A stretch of DNA of 46,026 nucleotides from CAWFFV01 sp963814985 (GTDB lineage: Bacteria; Chloroflexota; Ktedonobacteria; Ktedonobacterales; Ktedonobacteraceae): contig CAWFFV010000116.1 in assembly GCA_963814985.1 (NCBI GenBank), positions 1 to 46,026 of the forward strand, read 5' to 3'. Positions 10,921-19,553 of this stretch are shown piece after piece. The notes under the pieces were generated by a model that was not told the origin of the DNA, searched no databases, and worked only from the letters and a program-made list of their open reading frames with translations. Position 1 is the first letter of the stretch, and the number at the start of each line of letters is the position of its first letter. The position numbers and the translations under genes are program-made.

Positions 10921-12252
10921 ATGTTTAAGAAAACACAACATCCTTCGATCAACTCCCGCCAGAAGCGCCGACGCTTCTCACCACTTATGCTTATTGGTAC
11001 CTGTATCACACTCTTGCTAATAGCTGGTGCTGGCATGTTCGTTGTGCAGCAAGTTAGGACAAACTCGCATGCTGCTGCGGCCGTCAATCCCAATTGTAAT
11101 CTGAAAGTGCCAGCTAATCCCTTAACGGCCCAGGGACTGGCAACACCCTATCACCTGAGTGCCACTGATGCTGCCGCAGGGCCTTGTAATGAGGCGAATA
11201 CTAACCAGAGTGCTTTTGTGCAGGCTGCCATCCTTAATCCTGCTACAGGGGCTATCTCTATCTACAACCCGCTGGTCATTGATGCGGGTACTCAATCACT
11301 GGTCGCACCGGTTGTGCCAAAATTGCCGGCCAATGCCATTGTTGCGCTCCATTTTGGCTTCAATGGGACGTTGCTCACTCTCAAGGGCGATGGTGTGGCT
11401 CAGGGGCATTGTGTCAATGGTAGCGGCGGCACGGTCTTTGGACAGTTTGCCTATTGTAACGCCGTAGCGTTCTTCAGCAAGGCTAACCAGTTAGTTGCTG
11501 CGGGAACAATCGTTGTACCACCACTTGGAACAGCGCTCGATGGAAAACCCTGCCCATCAGTGCGCGATTTCTCAGTGGTTGATATGGACCAGAGTGACAA
11601 CGTGCAGACGCAATACATCACAAATGGTACTCAGATCGCTCAATTGAATGCTGCCAATCAAGCGAAATTTCCGGCGGCAACCGTATTAGGAAATCCGAGC
11701 GATAATGCTCTGGTCTCCAAGATCCTTGATCCTGCCATCGGCTGCAAGCCCTGGGAAGCTCCCGATCTGACAAACAATGGGACCCTGGCACCTGCATTAG
11801 TGCTGGATGAGATTCAGGCCAAATTCCATCAGGCACACCCAATTGCTCGGGTTCCTGCGGGAGACGAGATGGTGCTGGTCAATAATAACCTCAGTCTGAC
11901 AAAAGTCAATGCATATCGCAGGGGTGTTGACCAGGATGCTGCACAAACGCTCAACGCAGACCCCAACGTCAACAATGCGAACACTACTCTGTACTGTCAG
12001 AATATTATCAATCTAGGCGTCCCTCGCATCAATCTGGATAAAACCATGACCATGAATGCAGCGTCACCGATGCCAGATGTCGCGAACTCGCTCTTCACCT
12101 TCCTGGCAACGCGTCTTCAAGCCACTCTTGGTGCGGGCGGTCTGAACTGCGTTGGTTTGCTGAAAATTCAAAATCCAGTGACCCTGACAGCGGATGGTAA
12201 CGGTGTAACAACCGCTGCTGTAATTGCTCCAAAGGCAGTTCCAGCGAAATAA
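10921..12252 (+). CDS. membrane-anchored exported protein, unknown function
   Basis: Intact 443-residue frame. The N-terminus is basic (KKTQHP, RQKRRRF), then a single hydrophobic helix (LMLIGTCITLLLIAGAGMFVV) typical of an uncleaved signal anchor or signal peptide. The rest is polar and rich in Asn, Ala and Thr, with scattered cysteines (NPNCNLK, GPCNEAN, GHCVNG, AYCNA, GCKPW, LYCQN, LNCVG) that could form disulfides outside the cell. No catalytic motif is recognised. ATG 10921 is preceded by AGGTAAGGA at moderate distance. Upstream dyad sites suggest dedicated regulation. A wall-associated or secreted structural protein is a guess. Confidence 0.75.
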   Translation: MFKKTQHPSINSRQKRRRFSPLMLIGTCITLLLIAGAGMFVVQQVRTNSHAAAAVNPNCNLKVPANPLTAQGLATPYHLSATDAAAGPCNEANTNQSAFVQAAILNPATGAISIYNPLVIDAGTQSLVAPVVPKLPANAIVALHFGFNGTLLTLKGDGVAQGHCVNGSGGTVFGQFAYCNAVAFFSKANQLVAAGTIVVPPLGTALDGKPCPSVRDFSVVDMDQSDNVQTQYITNGTQIAQLNAANQAKFPAATVLGNPSDNALVSKILDPAIGCKPWEAPDLTNNGTLAPALVLDEIQAKFHQAHPIARVPAGDEMVLVNNNLSLTKVNAYRRGVDQDAAQTLNADPNVNNANTTLYCQNIINLGVPRINLDKTMTMNAASPMPDVANSLFTFLATRLQATLGAGGLNCVGLLKIQNPVTLTADGNGVTTAAVIAPKAVPAK

Positions 12253-12340
12253 CTTGTACATCCTCAGAACAGCAAGAAACATGTGACACCCCGAATTTTT
12301 GGGGAAGAGTTGAGCGAAACGTAGAGCTCGCCAAAGATGA

Positions 12341-12395
12341 GTTCTGATGCTGGTGGCAGGGTTTGCGCTGCAAACCCTGCCACCAGCATCAGAAC
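12341..12395. terminator. 26-bp perfect hairpin between convergent genes
   Basis: A 26-base arm (12341-12366, ending GGCAGGGTTTGC) is perfectly complementary to 12370-12395 around the loop GCT. It lies between the exported-protein stop and the convergent PP2C remnant, so a bidirectional terminator is likely. A small CCCC/GGGG hairpin at about 12289-12304 precedes it. The apex GC-NNN-GC links it to hairpins at 10511 and 23191. Confidence 0.65.
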
Positions 12396-12447
12396 GAGAA
12401 GTAGCTATCGCGGAAGGTGACCTGAGTAAGGGAATTTCATTTTCAAC

Positions 12448-13149
12448 TCAGGCTGTCAGGGACACACGTACCACAACTGCCGTGATATTATCGGAGCCAC
12501 CATTCTCATTAGCACGCTCGACAAGTCGCTTTGCACTTTCCTGTGGGTCATATTGCTCGACAATGGAGCGTAGCTCTTCCTCTTCAACAAAAGTCCAGAG
12601 ACCATCAGTACAAAGCACCAGAAGATCACCATCTTGCACAAATTCAGAAGCGACATACACCTCCACATCTGGCTTTATTCCAAGGCAGCGTGTAATCATG
12701 TTGCTGGGGCCTTTTGCCTTTGCCTCCTCCTCACTGATATCTCCATTGCGAACCTGTTCTGCTATTAAGCCATGGCTTTGCGCAATTTGCATTATTTTAT
12801 CGGTGCGTATTACATAAGCAAGACTATCGCCTACGTTGGCAATATATACCTTATTATCCTTCTAATATACCCTCAAGGATATATTAAAAGGTTACAGACT
12901 TTATAAGTGCTGCAAGGGAGAACAGCACCATGACCACTTAAGAACCGTAACCATGCGCCCACTGCAACCGTGGCATCCCCCAAGAATTTCCATGATCGCC
13001 CTTTCTTGTCACGAACGATTACCTCAACAGCCACCATACTTACCAACGCCAAAACCATCAAGACCGTAGCCTAGTCCCACTACTAGCACGTCATCATCAG
13101 ATGTAATAGGCAATCTAGAATCGTTCCAGGTTTTTGTGCTTGTAAACAT
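12448..13149 (-). pseudogene. PP2C-type Ser/Thr phosphatase remnant
   Basis: The C-terminal third (12448-12792) is clear: DGDLLVLCTDGLWTFVEEEEL carries the metal-binding Asp of PP2C and GGSDNITAVVVRV is the classic end motif. Upstream on the same strand the frame VYIANVGDSLAYVIR (about 12795-12855) gives the GDS motif, and LAALIKSVT, AVEVIVRD and VGLGYG resemble earlier PP2C segments, but they lie in different frames with stops between them. ATG 13149 (MFTSTKTWND), preceded by GAGGGG, would be the start. PP2C enzymes dephosphorylate Ser/Thr proteins and often oppose Hanks-type kinases; none is encoded here. Damage is greater than in neighbouring split genes, and 12860-12895 has an AT-rich dyad that looks inserted, so true decay is likely. 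Confidence 0.7.
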
Positions 13150-13152
13150 TTG

Positions 13153-13463
13153 CTACCCCTCGCACTCGTTCAAGACAATCTGGCCTTGTAGATGTACTGC
13201 CGCCAAGCCAGATGCAGAGAGCGGCAACGTCCGTGCGGATTTCGTAAGGGGTAAACCAAGGTCTGCCGTTGAACGGTCAGCAAGTCCATCGATGGCAATT
13301 GCAAGCTCCGCTGCCCGACGTTTCGCAAGTTTGGCGGCCACCTCCCAATTGCTGGGTATAGGATCAGCAGCGTACGCAGAGTTAACTCTTGTTCAGCTTT
13401 TTCATAATCGGCGGCTCCCGGAAGAACGCAATGGGTAAGGTGATCTACAGCACCGTCTAACAT
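13153..13463 (-). CDS. small protein of unknown function (one frameshift)
   Basis: ATG 13463 begins MLDGAVDHLTHCVLPGAAD; after a shift near 13385 the better frame continues AADPIPSNWEVAAKLAKRRAAELAIAIDGLADRS and ends ECEG at 13153, about 103 residues. Amino-acid composition (Ala/Leu/Lys/Arg helices) looks coding. It ends four bases before the PP2C start, so the two probably formed an operon. I do not recognise the family. Confidence 0.4.
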
Positions 13464-13721
13464 AAGACCCCCAGTATTATATCCTTCAATAAAAATGACT
13501 CATCACAATGGGATCACTATATCATTTTGGGAAAATATGCGCTTTCTTTATACATGTATTGCCATATTGCTTGGAAGGGATAAAAAATATATGATAAAAT
13601 CTATCTATTCTAATTTAGAAGCTTATCCTTTTAAAAGAAAAGCATGCAAAACATTCGTTAGGAGAAGAACCCTTCAAAGTTTAACATGAAGCGTCTACAT
13701 GAATTAGAGGAGCCTAATGCT

Positions 13722-14832
13722 ATGGGTGATTTTATAACAGAGTACTTAGACAATGCAACCAAGTATTATAAGGCGACCCAGTATGAAAAGGCTTTACGTG
13801 CTTGTACAAACGCAATCCAGCTAGACCCTCAGTGTGCAAGAGCATATCATGGCAGAGGGCTGATACAGGCAAGACAAAGAAGATATAAAGAAGCTTTTGA
13901 AGATTACAAGAAATCATGTGAGATAAACCCAAAAAATGCTAAATTACATGCTGACATGGGAGAGTTACTTTATATTCTTCGCGACTTTGAAAAAGCTGGC
14001 TCATATTATAGAATGGCCATTCAACTGGACCAAAAGTTTGAACCTCTTTATCAGCAAAAAACTCAGGAATTGACTAAGGAGCTTGTGTATGCCTTTAGGG
14101 GTCGTGCGCTATTCCCCGCTTATCAGCAAGTCCTTCTCTTCAATCCTAACGACGATAAAGCTCGTTCTCAACTCTCAAAGTTACATGCTGATATGGGAGA
14201 GTTACTTTATGCTCGCTGTGACTTCGAAAAAGCTGGTTCACATTATAGACTGGCTATTCAACAGGACAAAAAGTTTAAGCCTATTTATCAGCGAAAAACT
14301 CGTGAATTGACTAAGAAGCTTGTGCGTGCCTCTAGGGATCATGAATTGTCCTCCGCTTATCAGCAAGTCCTTCTCTTCAATCCCAACGACGATAAAGCTC
14401 GTTCTCAACTCTCAAAACTACAAAAGCTAGAGGATTATAAGAAACTATGCGAGCTCAACCCAAAGAATGCTAAATTACATGCTGATATGGGAGAGTTTAC
14501 TTTATATTCTTCGTGACTTCGAAAAAGCTGGCTCACATTATAGATTAGCTATTCAACAGGACAAAAAGTTTAAATCTATTTATCAGCAAAAAACCCAAGA
14601 GCTTCTTCAGGAATTGATTGAGAAGATTTCGAGTTACCCTGAGCTGCGCCGTCATGAAATGCTCTCTGTTTACCAACAAGTTCTTCTCTTCAATCCCAAC
14701 GACGATGAAGCTCGTTCTCAACTCTCAAAACTACAAAAACTCATGGAAAATCTCCGTGGATCATCCAATCACAATCAGTCTCAAACACATTATGTTAACT
14801 GTAGATGCCCTCAATGTGTAAATTATACTTAG
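13722..14832 (+). CDS. tetratricopeptide repeat protein (one frameshift)
   Basis: TPR motifs run through the protein: ALRACTNAIQLDPQCARAYHGRGL, then repeated units of the type NAKLHADMGELLY, FEKAGSHYRLAIQQD and AYQQVLLFNPNDDKARSQLSKL. TPRs form helical scaffolds for protein binding; no partner is evident. ATG 13722 has AGAGGAG nine bases upstream and is preferred over ATG 13686. At 14496-14500 the text has GAGTTTAC where the two earlier repeat copies have GAGTTAC, so one inserted T causes the break; the reading continues in the 14467-14832 frame. The C-terminus ends with a Cys-containing tail (NCRCPQCVNYT), which might bind metal. Base composition is more AT-rich than most neighbours. Confidence 0.8.
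13941..14735 (+). repeat. three long DNA-level repeats inside the TPR gene
   Basis: Near-identical units begin at 13941, 14178 and 14472, each starting A-A-(A/G)-TTACATGCTGA and running through the block encoding LLFNPNDD. Spacing is 237 and then 294 bases; the longer step contains an additional copy of the segment that precedes unit one. Nucleotide identity, not just protein similarity, is retained, which points to recent duplication. Confidence 0.75.
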
Positions 14833-15281
14833 TTGTGGATATAATTCCTCTGTCGTTCAAACTGGAGAAATTTGCCAGGGATAAATTTAGAAGCACAGCA
14901 AGAAGCTGTTACTCCACGACATTATGGAGGATGAACAGGACAAAATCGTATAAAAGATTATATATATGCAATATAGAAAGAATACTTACGAACAGGTGAA
15001 TATTCGAAAGAGTGGATAAAGCAAACGCTATCATACATCAGACTGAAAAAGCAACGAATCAAAACAAACGGTAAAGCTGACGACACGCCGCCATAATAGT
15101 CCACTTCAGACATCCAACGTACATTCTTTTCTTCATTGTGATTCACGCGACAGAAGCTGCTATGGAAGAGTATTCTTGTGTGAAGAAGAGGTCGTCTGTT
15201 GCTATTCTGGTATCACTTGTCCTTTTCTTTTTAAAGCTGTTCCCGCTCCAAACAAGCGAGCAAAGCACGGCTGAACATGAG
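14833..15281. other. intergenic stretch without a recognised gene
   Basis: AT-rich DNA after the TPR gene. Short open frames occur on both strands but none has a convincing start, composition or family resemblance. The following direct repeat supplies the promoter-like sequence for the Uma2 gene. Confidence 0.4.
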
Positions 15282-15380
15282 AAGCCTCTGGAAAAGATTC
15301 TCACCCATGCGAGACGTTTTTGATATAATGTATCTATGTTTATGACATGACCCCAAACTTGCACGTTTGAATAAAATAGG
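15282..15380 (+). repeat. direct repeat copy 1 with promoter-like core
   Basis: From AAGCCTCTGGAAAA to AATAAAATAGG this block recurs almost unchanged at 16055-16154. The best-conserved core is GAGACGTTTTTGATATAATGTATCTATGTTT, here described in two parts: GAGACGTTTTTGATATAATG contains a TATAAT-like -10, followed by TATCTATGTTT. It ends about 45 bases before the Uma2 start. Confidence 0.75.
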
Positions 15381-15424
15381 CAGGCTTGTTTGCTCGATAG
15401 CCCAATCCGGAGGAGACTGAAAAC

Positions 15425-16015
15425 ATGGCAACAAACCCACAACACCCATATATGACAGTAGAAGAGTACCTTCGACTCGACAACGAAAGCCCGGATGCAC
15501 GTTACGATTATATTGATGGGCAAGTCATCAGATGTGCAGGGGGGAGTCCACAACATGCAGAGATTGCCACAAACATCACAAGCATCATCAAGCCATTCCT
15601 TCGTGGTAGCTCCTGCCATGTGTTTTCCTCAGATGTAAGAATACGTCTTTCCGCATCGCGCTATGTCCACCCTGATATAGCCGTCAGTTGTGATGAAAGA
15701 GATTGGGCCGATCCTGAAGCCATACGCTATCCTGGCCTCATTATAGAGGTCCTTTCCCCAAGTACAGAAGCGCGTGATCGTGGTCAGAAATTCGCGGACT
15801 ATCGAGCACTCACAAGTCTTCAAGAATACGTTCTTATCAATTTCGCGTACCAGGGAATAGAACTATTCAGGCGTGAGAAAGGCCACTTGTGGAGCTTTCA
15901 AACATTTCTGCCTGATGCTGATGTTGAATTGGTTAGCCTGGGTATCCGTTTTCCTGTCGCAGATGTATATGAAGGGATCTTCTTTCCAGGTGGAAACAAT
16001 AATCAGCCCGCATAA
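15425..16015 (+). CDS. Uma2 family putative restriction-endonuclease-fold protein
   Basis: 196 residues, the usual Uma2 (DUF820) length. The opening MTVEEYLRLDNES, the segment RYDYIDGQV, then HPDIAV (D84), IIEVLSPSTEARDRGQKFADYR (E108 and K122) and EYVLI are family hallmarks; D84, E108 and K122 are the expected PD-(D/E)xK active-site positions. These proteins are abundant in Cyanobacteria and Chloroflexota; nuclease activity is predicted from fold, with the biological role unsettled. A clear ribosome site (GGAGGAGAC) precedes ATG 15425. The gene is bracketed by ~100-base direct repeats, suggesting it arrived or was duplicated as a cassette. Confidence 0.9.
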   Translation: MATNPQHPYMTVEEYLRLDNESPDARYDYIDGQVIRCAGGSPQHAEIATNITSIIKPFLRGSSCHVFSSDVRIRLSASRYVHPDIAVSCDERDWADPEAIRYPGLIIEVLSPSTEARDRGQKFADYRALTSLQEYVLINFAYQGIELFRREKGHLWSFQTFLPDADVELVSLGIRFPVADVYEGIFFPGGNNNQPA

Positions 16016-16054
16016 TCTGTTCCTAATTCACTATCCTTTTCTCAGAAAAACAAA

Positions 16055-16154
16055 AAGCCTCTGGAAAATATTCTCACTCACACGAGACGTTTTTGATATA
16101 ATGTATCTATGTTTGTGACATGACCCCAAACGTACACACTTGAGTAAAATTAGG
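16055..16154 (+). repeat. direct repeat copy 2 with promoter-like core
   Basis: Second copy of the block at 15282, with the same TATAAT-like element and only scattered substitutions (for example AAGATTCTCACC versus AATATTCTCACT). It stands in front of the next gene, so both genes carry the same putative promoter. Confidence 0.75.
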
Positions 16155-16175
16155 AAGCAGAAAGCAGGAGAAAAA

Positions 16176-17406
16176 GTGCCTATGGATAGTCCATCGAATA
16201 TGTCGGAAGGTACAGAGAAATACATCTGGTTGCGCTATACAACGCAATTTACGATGGATGCACGTACCCATACCATCGAGATGGGCATTCCTATGCCCCT
16301 GGGAGCAAGTGCGGAGACGCGTGAACTGCTATTGTGCGAAGCTGAAGCAGGAATGGATCAGCTTGCACATCACGTTGAGCAACGTATAGATCAGATGCTT
16401 GGGAGTACTCGGACGAGACGACCTGCGCCTCCACAATCTCCCTTGCCATCAAAGCCTGCGACCAACAACAAACCCTCTTCAATGGTAGCCTCCCGAACCG
16501 TTGTTTCACCCTCGCAGGTACAACCAGCCCACTCTCAGGTACGAGAAACAGCATCAGAGCAACCTGTCTCACAAAGAGATGAGATACCAACGGTGCCACC
16601 AGGGCGTCCAAATCTAGAAGAGAATACACCAGCTTGCGGATGTATTCAGCGATACCAACAGGAATCTCCTACTGCGAGAATTTCTTCAGTATATTAAGGA
16701 AAATCTAGGACTGGACTCCAAACAGGCCATGAGTTTGTTGAAAGTCAAAACACTCTCTGGTATAAATTTGCGCGAAGCTTTGGATCGTTTACTACAACTT
16801 GTGGGACAAGAGGCGACGGGCAGCACTCTCAATACAGATAGAACACGCGAGGTCAGTCCTGGTGTGATGATGATGCCCTCGTTGCGATCTGAGCCTCAGA
16901 CTATGCCTCTAAACTCTGTTGCTACATCCCCTCCTTCCTCTTTGTCGTCAACACAACCAATGATTCCCATCAGGGCACAGACCAATGAGTTTGGGCAAGA
17001 TGATGCCGCGAGCTTCCTTGAAAGGATGCCCGTTACTGCCTTTGATGAGGAGGTTGACCTGGGAGAGGAGGAAGAACTGGAAGATCTTGAACAGATACGC
17101 GACTTGACACCGCAAGAACGTACAAGAGCTAAGAACGTATTGAGTCGGCTACATGAGGCGCGAGGAACCACTGCGGCCAACTCAAGTCGTCTGCAAGTGT
17201 TAAATAATGTTGTAAGTACACAGATTAGCGAGTCGCAATTGCAAGAACTGATTGCGGGTATCTGGGCTGTTACAGCATTAAAGAAGTTGAAAATCGATCA
17301 GGTTGAGGCTTTGATCTCCTGGGCCAAAGAGGATGATTTTATGAGCGAGGTGGAAGCTGTCCTGTTACTCATTGAGGAGGACCGCTATGCGCGTGGTAAC
17401 CGGTGA
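16176..17406 (+). CDS. unknown protein with Pro/Ser-rich linker, upstream of rsmD (one frameshift)
   Basis: The N-terminal domain (EKYIWLRYTTQFTMDARTHTIEMGIPMPLGAS and a following acidic helix) leads to a long Pro/Ser/Thr-rich linker. Near 16640 the frame shifts: the reading continues NLLLREFLQYIKENLGLD and then into the 16729-17406 frame, with LLKVKTLSGINLREALDRLLQL, a second low-complexity linker, an acidic stretch (EEVDLGEEEELEDLEQI) and a C-terminal helical domain. GTG 16176 has CAGGAG five bases upstream; ATG 16182 is an alternative. The 3' end overlaps rsmD by 20 bases. I do not recognise a domain; it appears to be a cytoplasmic multi-domain protein. Confidence 0.65.
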
Positions 17407-18001
17407 GGCGAAAGGGCGCAAGTTAAAGGCTCCCAAAACGATGGGGACGCGGCCCATCATTGATCGTGTGAAAACTGCTCTCTTTGATATTCTTTCTACA
17501 GAAATAGAGGATACATACTTCCTGGATCTGTTTGCTGGAACAGGTAGCGTAGGTATCGAGGCCCTGAGCCGTGGTGCAGCACGTGCAACATTTATAGAGA
17601 TGAATTATCAGGTATTGAAAGTACTGCGGGAGAATCTGCAAATCACCGGACTGGCTGACCGCGCAGAAACCCTGTCAGGAGATGCCTTTAAGTTTTTACA
17701 AACTCACGCAACAGCGATACCCATGAGGCAGTCACGCACATATGATATTATTTACGTAGCACCACCGCAATACCAGGAGATGGCGGCTCGTGCTCTGGCA
17801 CTCCTCGATAGTTCGCCGCTGGTGTCTGGCAATGGGCTGGTTATCGTACAAATTCACCCTAAAGAGCGTGGAGGGGTTGCGGCAGTCCCATGTCAACACC
17901 TGGAACTCAGCGATGAGCGGCGCTACGGGAGTACGTTACTCATGTTTTACCGAATCAAAAAGGAGAAATCCGTTTATGTCAATACAGTTACAGAAGCCTG
18001 A
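17387..18001 (+). CDS. rsmD: 16S rRNA (guanine(966)-N2)-methyltransferase
   Basis: RsmD methylates G966 of 16S rRNA using S-adenosylmethionine. The start MRVVTGEAKGRKLKAP is typical of the family, the SAM-binding loop is DLFAGTGSVGIEALSRGA and the acidic FIEMN that follows strand two binds the ribose. The usual catalytic (D/N)PPY is replaced by VAPPQY, so the first residue of the motif is Ala. ATG 17387 is supported by GAGGAGG seven bases upstream inside the preceding gene. Length (204 residues) is normal for the family. It overlaps the VOC gene by 26 bases. Confidence 0.9.
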   Translation: MRVVTGEAKGRKLKAPKTMGTRPIIDRVKTALFDILSTEIEDTYFLDLFAGTGSVGIEALSRGAARATFIEMNYQVLKVLRENLQITGLADRAETLSGDAFKFLQTHATAIPMRQSRTYDIIYVAPPQYQEMAARALALLDSSPLVSGNGLVIVQIHPKERGGVAAVPCQHLELSDERRYGSTLLMFYRIKKEKSVYVNTVTEA

Positions 18002-18350
18002 CTATGTGATTGTCTATGTGAGCAATATGCAACGCTCGACAGCCTTCTATCGGGATGTGTTGGGTCTGCCCCTGAAGTTTACTTCTCCTGGTTGGACCGA
18101 GTTCAACACAGGCACAACAGCAGTTGCGTTGCACACATCGGGTGAGAGTACCGCCCCTCTCCAGTCACAGCGACCACCCGCCGGACAGGCACACCTTGGT
18201 TTTGTCGTAGATGATCTACAGGCGACCTACGAGGCCCTGAAAGCCCTGGACGTACCTTTCTCGCTCCCTCCGCAGAAGCAGGCCTCTGGTGTAATACTGG
18301 CCGTGTTGCACGATCCTGATGGTCTGGGGATTACCTTGCAGCAACGCTAG
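17976..18350 (+). CDS. VOC (glyoxalase/bleomycin-resistance fold) family protein
   Basis: 124 residues with the paired beta-alpha-beta-beta-beta fold signature: VIVYVSNMQRSTAFYRDVLGL at the start and HLGFVVDDLQATYEALKAL in the second half, ending LHDPDGLGITLQQ. VOC proteins are metal-dependent lyases, dioxygenases or drug-binding proteins; the substrate cannot be read from the sequence. The metal ligands are only partly conventional: there is His in HLGF but no clear Glu in the terminal GITL. AAAGGAG lies before ATG 17976. Confidence 0.88.
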   Translation: MSIQLQKPDYVIVYVSNMQRSTAFYRDVLGLPLKFTSPGWTEFNTGTTAVALHTSGESTAPLQSQRPPAGQAHLGFVVDDLQATYEALKALDVPFSLPPQKQASGVILAVLHDPDGLGITLQQR

Positions 18351-18363
18351 AGAGGAACAAACC

Positions 18364-18846
18364 ATGGTAAGCAAACCTGGTGGTGGTCGCTTCGCTTTTA
18401 TGGATGCTGGCGATGTGGCACGACGATTGGGAGTTGATCGGGTAACGCTCGATCAATGGATCAAAGAAGGGCGTATCAAGCCGCACCGGGGTGTGGGTCG
18501 CGAAGCTTTCTTCCGTGCTGCCGATGTAGAGGCCCTCTACAACGAATTATATCCAGCAACGGAGTTAGCCGAGGCGGTGGCTGCCGATGAACGTGAGAGC
18601 GCAGGTGAGACAACACAGGGGCCTGTCCGTAAGAAGCAGGACCCACAGATGCGTGTCTATCTGCGTTTGCAAGCCGATGCCAAGTGGTACGATACCTCTG
18701 AAGATGATATTCGTATCTGGTTTCAGCAACTTGCGCCAGACGGCTATGAACGCAATAAACGCAACGTACAACATACCATCAAGAAGCTACAATTTTTGGT
18801 GAGTTTGATTGAGGAAGCGCAGCAGCGCGGAACAAGTGAGAGCTAA
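18364..18846 (+). CDS. MerR/excisionase-type HTH domain protein
   Basis: 160 residues. Residues about 12-60 form a winged-helix or excisionase-type HTH (DAGDVARRLGVDRVTLDQWIKEGRIKPHRGVGREAFFRAADVEAL). A linker follows and then a C-terminal domain with aromatic residues (MRVYLRLQADAKWYDTSEDDIRIWFQQL) and a helical end. It probably binds DNA; a regulator of the rsmD/VOC operon or of another locus is possible. The gene is 13 bases after the VOC stop with GAGAGGAAC as ribosome site. Confidence 0.8.
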   Translation: MVSKPGGGRFAFMDAGDVARRLGVDRVTLDQWIKEGRIKPHRGVGREAFFRAADVEALYNELYPATELAEAVAADERESAGETTQGPVRKKQDPQMRVYLRLQADAKWYDTSEDDIRIWFQQLAPDGYERNKRNVQHTIKKLQFLVSLIEEAQQRGTSES

Positions 18847-18856
18847 GTGCCAGTCG

Positions 18857-18891
18857 GTGTCTATGATGAACCTTGCATCATAGACACTTTT
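18857..18891. terminator. Rho-independent terminator between convergent genes
   Basis: GTGTCTATGATG (18857-18868) pairs perfectly with CATCATAGACAC (18876-18887), 7-base loop, followed by TTTT. It lies ten bases after the HTH gene stop and faces the nucleotidyltransferase gene from the opposite side. Confidence 0.85.
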
Positions 18892-18926
18892 GTATAATCT
18901 ATTATCTCTTGAAAGTTTGCATCGGC

Positions 18927-19518
18927 TTACCTCTCTGCGAGTCCTGTTTCGGCAAAAGCTCTTGCTAGCAGATCTGTTACAGCAAGATTGCTGGCCCAAT
19001 GTCGAAGATAGGCGAAATCGAGAGAGTTTTTTTGTCTGTGAAGTACACAAGAAGATCGTTCCACTGGCGTTGAGAAACTTCATCGCCCATTTTGTACCAC
19101 GTAAGTTTGTTGAGAATGATATCTTCAGGGGAGGAAAAGTAGAAAGGACGGTTTCCCTCTTCAAGGATGATAGGTTGTGCCCTGAGACGCTCTTGTTGTG
19201 CAAATGGATGAGCCTTTGGGATAAAGATATCCACTTTGAATATTGAGTCCAGGTAAATGACGTTAAATGAAGATCGATGACGGATAGCCCCTCGTATCGC
19301 ATCGCGTCAATATAGTATTCCGTCTCCAGTAGTTTGACCAGAGTATTGACGTGTTTGAGTTGTATATCCGCAATGACATCAGCATCTTGCGTTGGGCGCG
19401 ATACTCCATATGCAGAGCTTGCGAGAGAACCCCCTATATGGTAGGCAATCTCAAATTGTTCTAAGACTTCAATTAAAGGCACTAATGCCCTCATCACTTC
19501 TTTTATACTATCTTCCAT
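18927..19518 (-). CDS. AbiEii-like nucleotidyltransferase family protein (two frameshifts)
   Basis: The N-terminus reads AYHIGGSLASSAYGVSRPTQDADVIADI, the GG-S...D-x-D core of minimal nucleotidyltransferases, with two Asp residues for metal. The frame then shifts near 19250 into MDIFIPKAHPFAQQERL and SSPEDIILNKLTWYKMG, and again at the A/T homopolymer near 19025-19032 into LDFAYLRHWASNLAVTDLLARAFAETGLAER, ending at 18927. The reassembled protein is about 197 residues, normal for the family. Known relatives include AbiEii-type toxins and antitoxin-like transferases, but activity here is unknown. A second copy lies immediately upstream on the same strand. Confidence 0.75.
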
Positions 19519-19553
19519 ATTAAAACATCCTCTTCTACCACCACTTGGATCTA

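Noticed and set aside
13495..13689. 64-codon plus-strand frame before the TPR gene
   Set aside because: No ribosome site or family resemblance, AT-rich sequence, and it ends at the alternative TPR start; more likely leader DNA.
15138..15323. Small frame upstream of the Uma2 gene
   Set aside because: It runs into the direct repeat, lacks a ribosome site and shows no coding bias.
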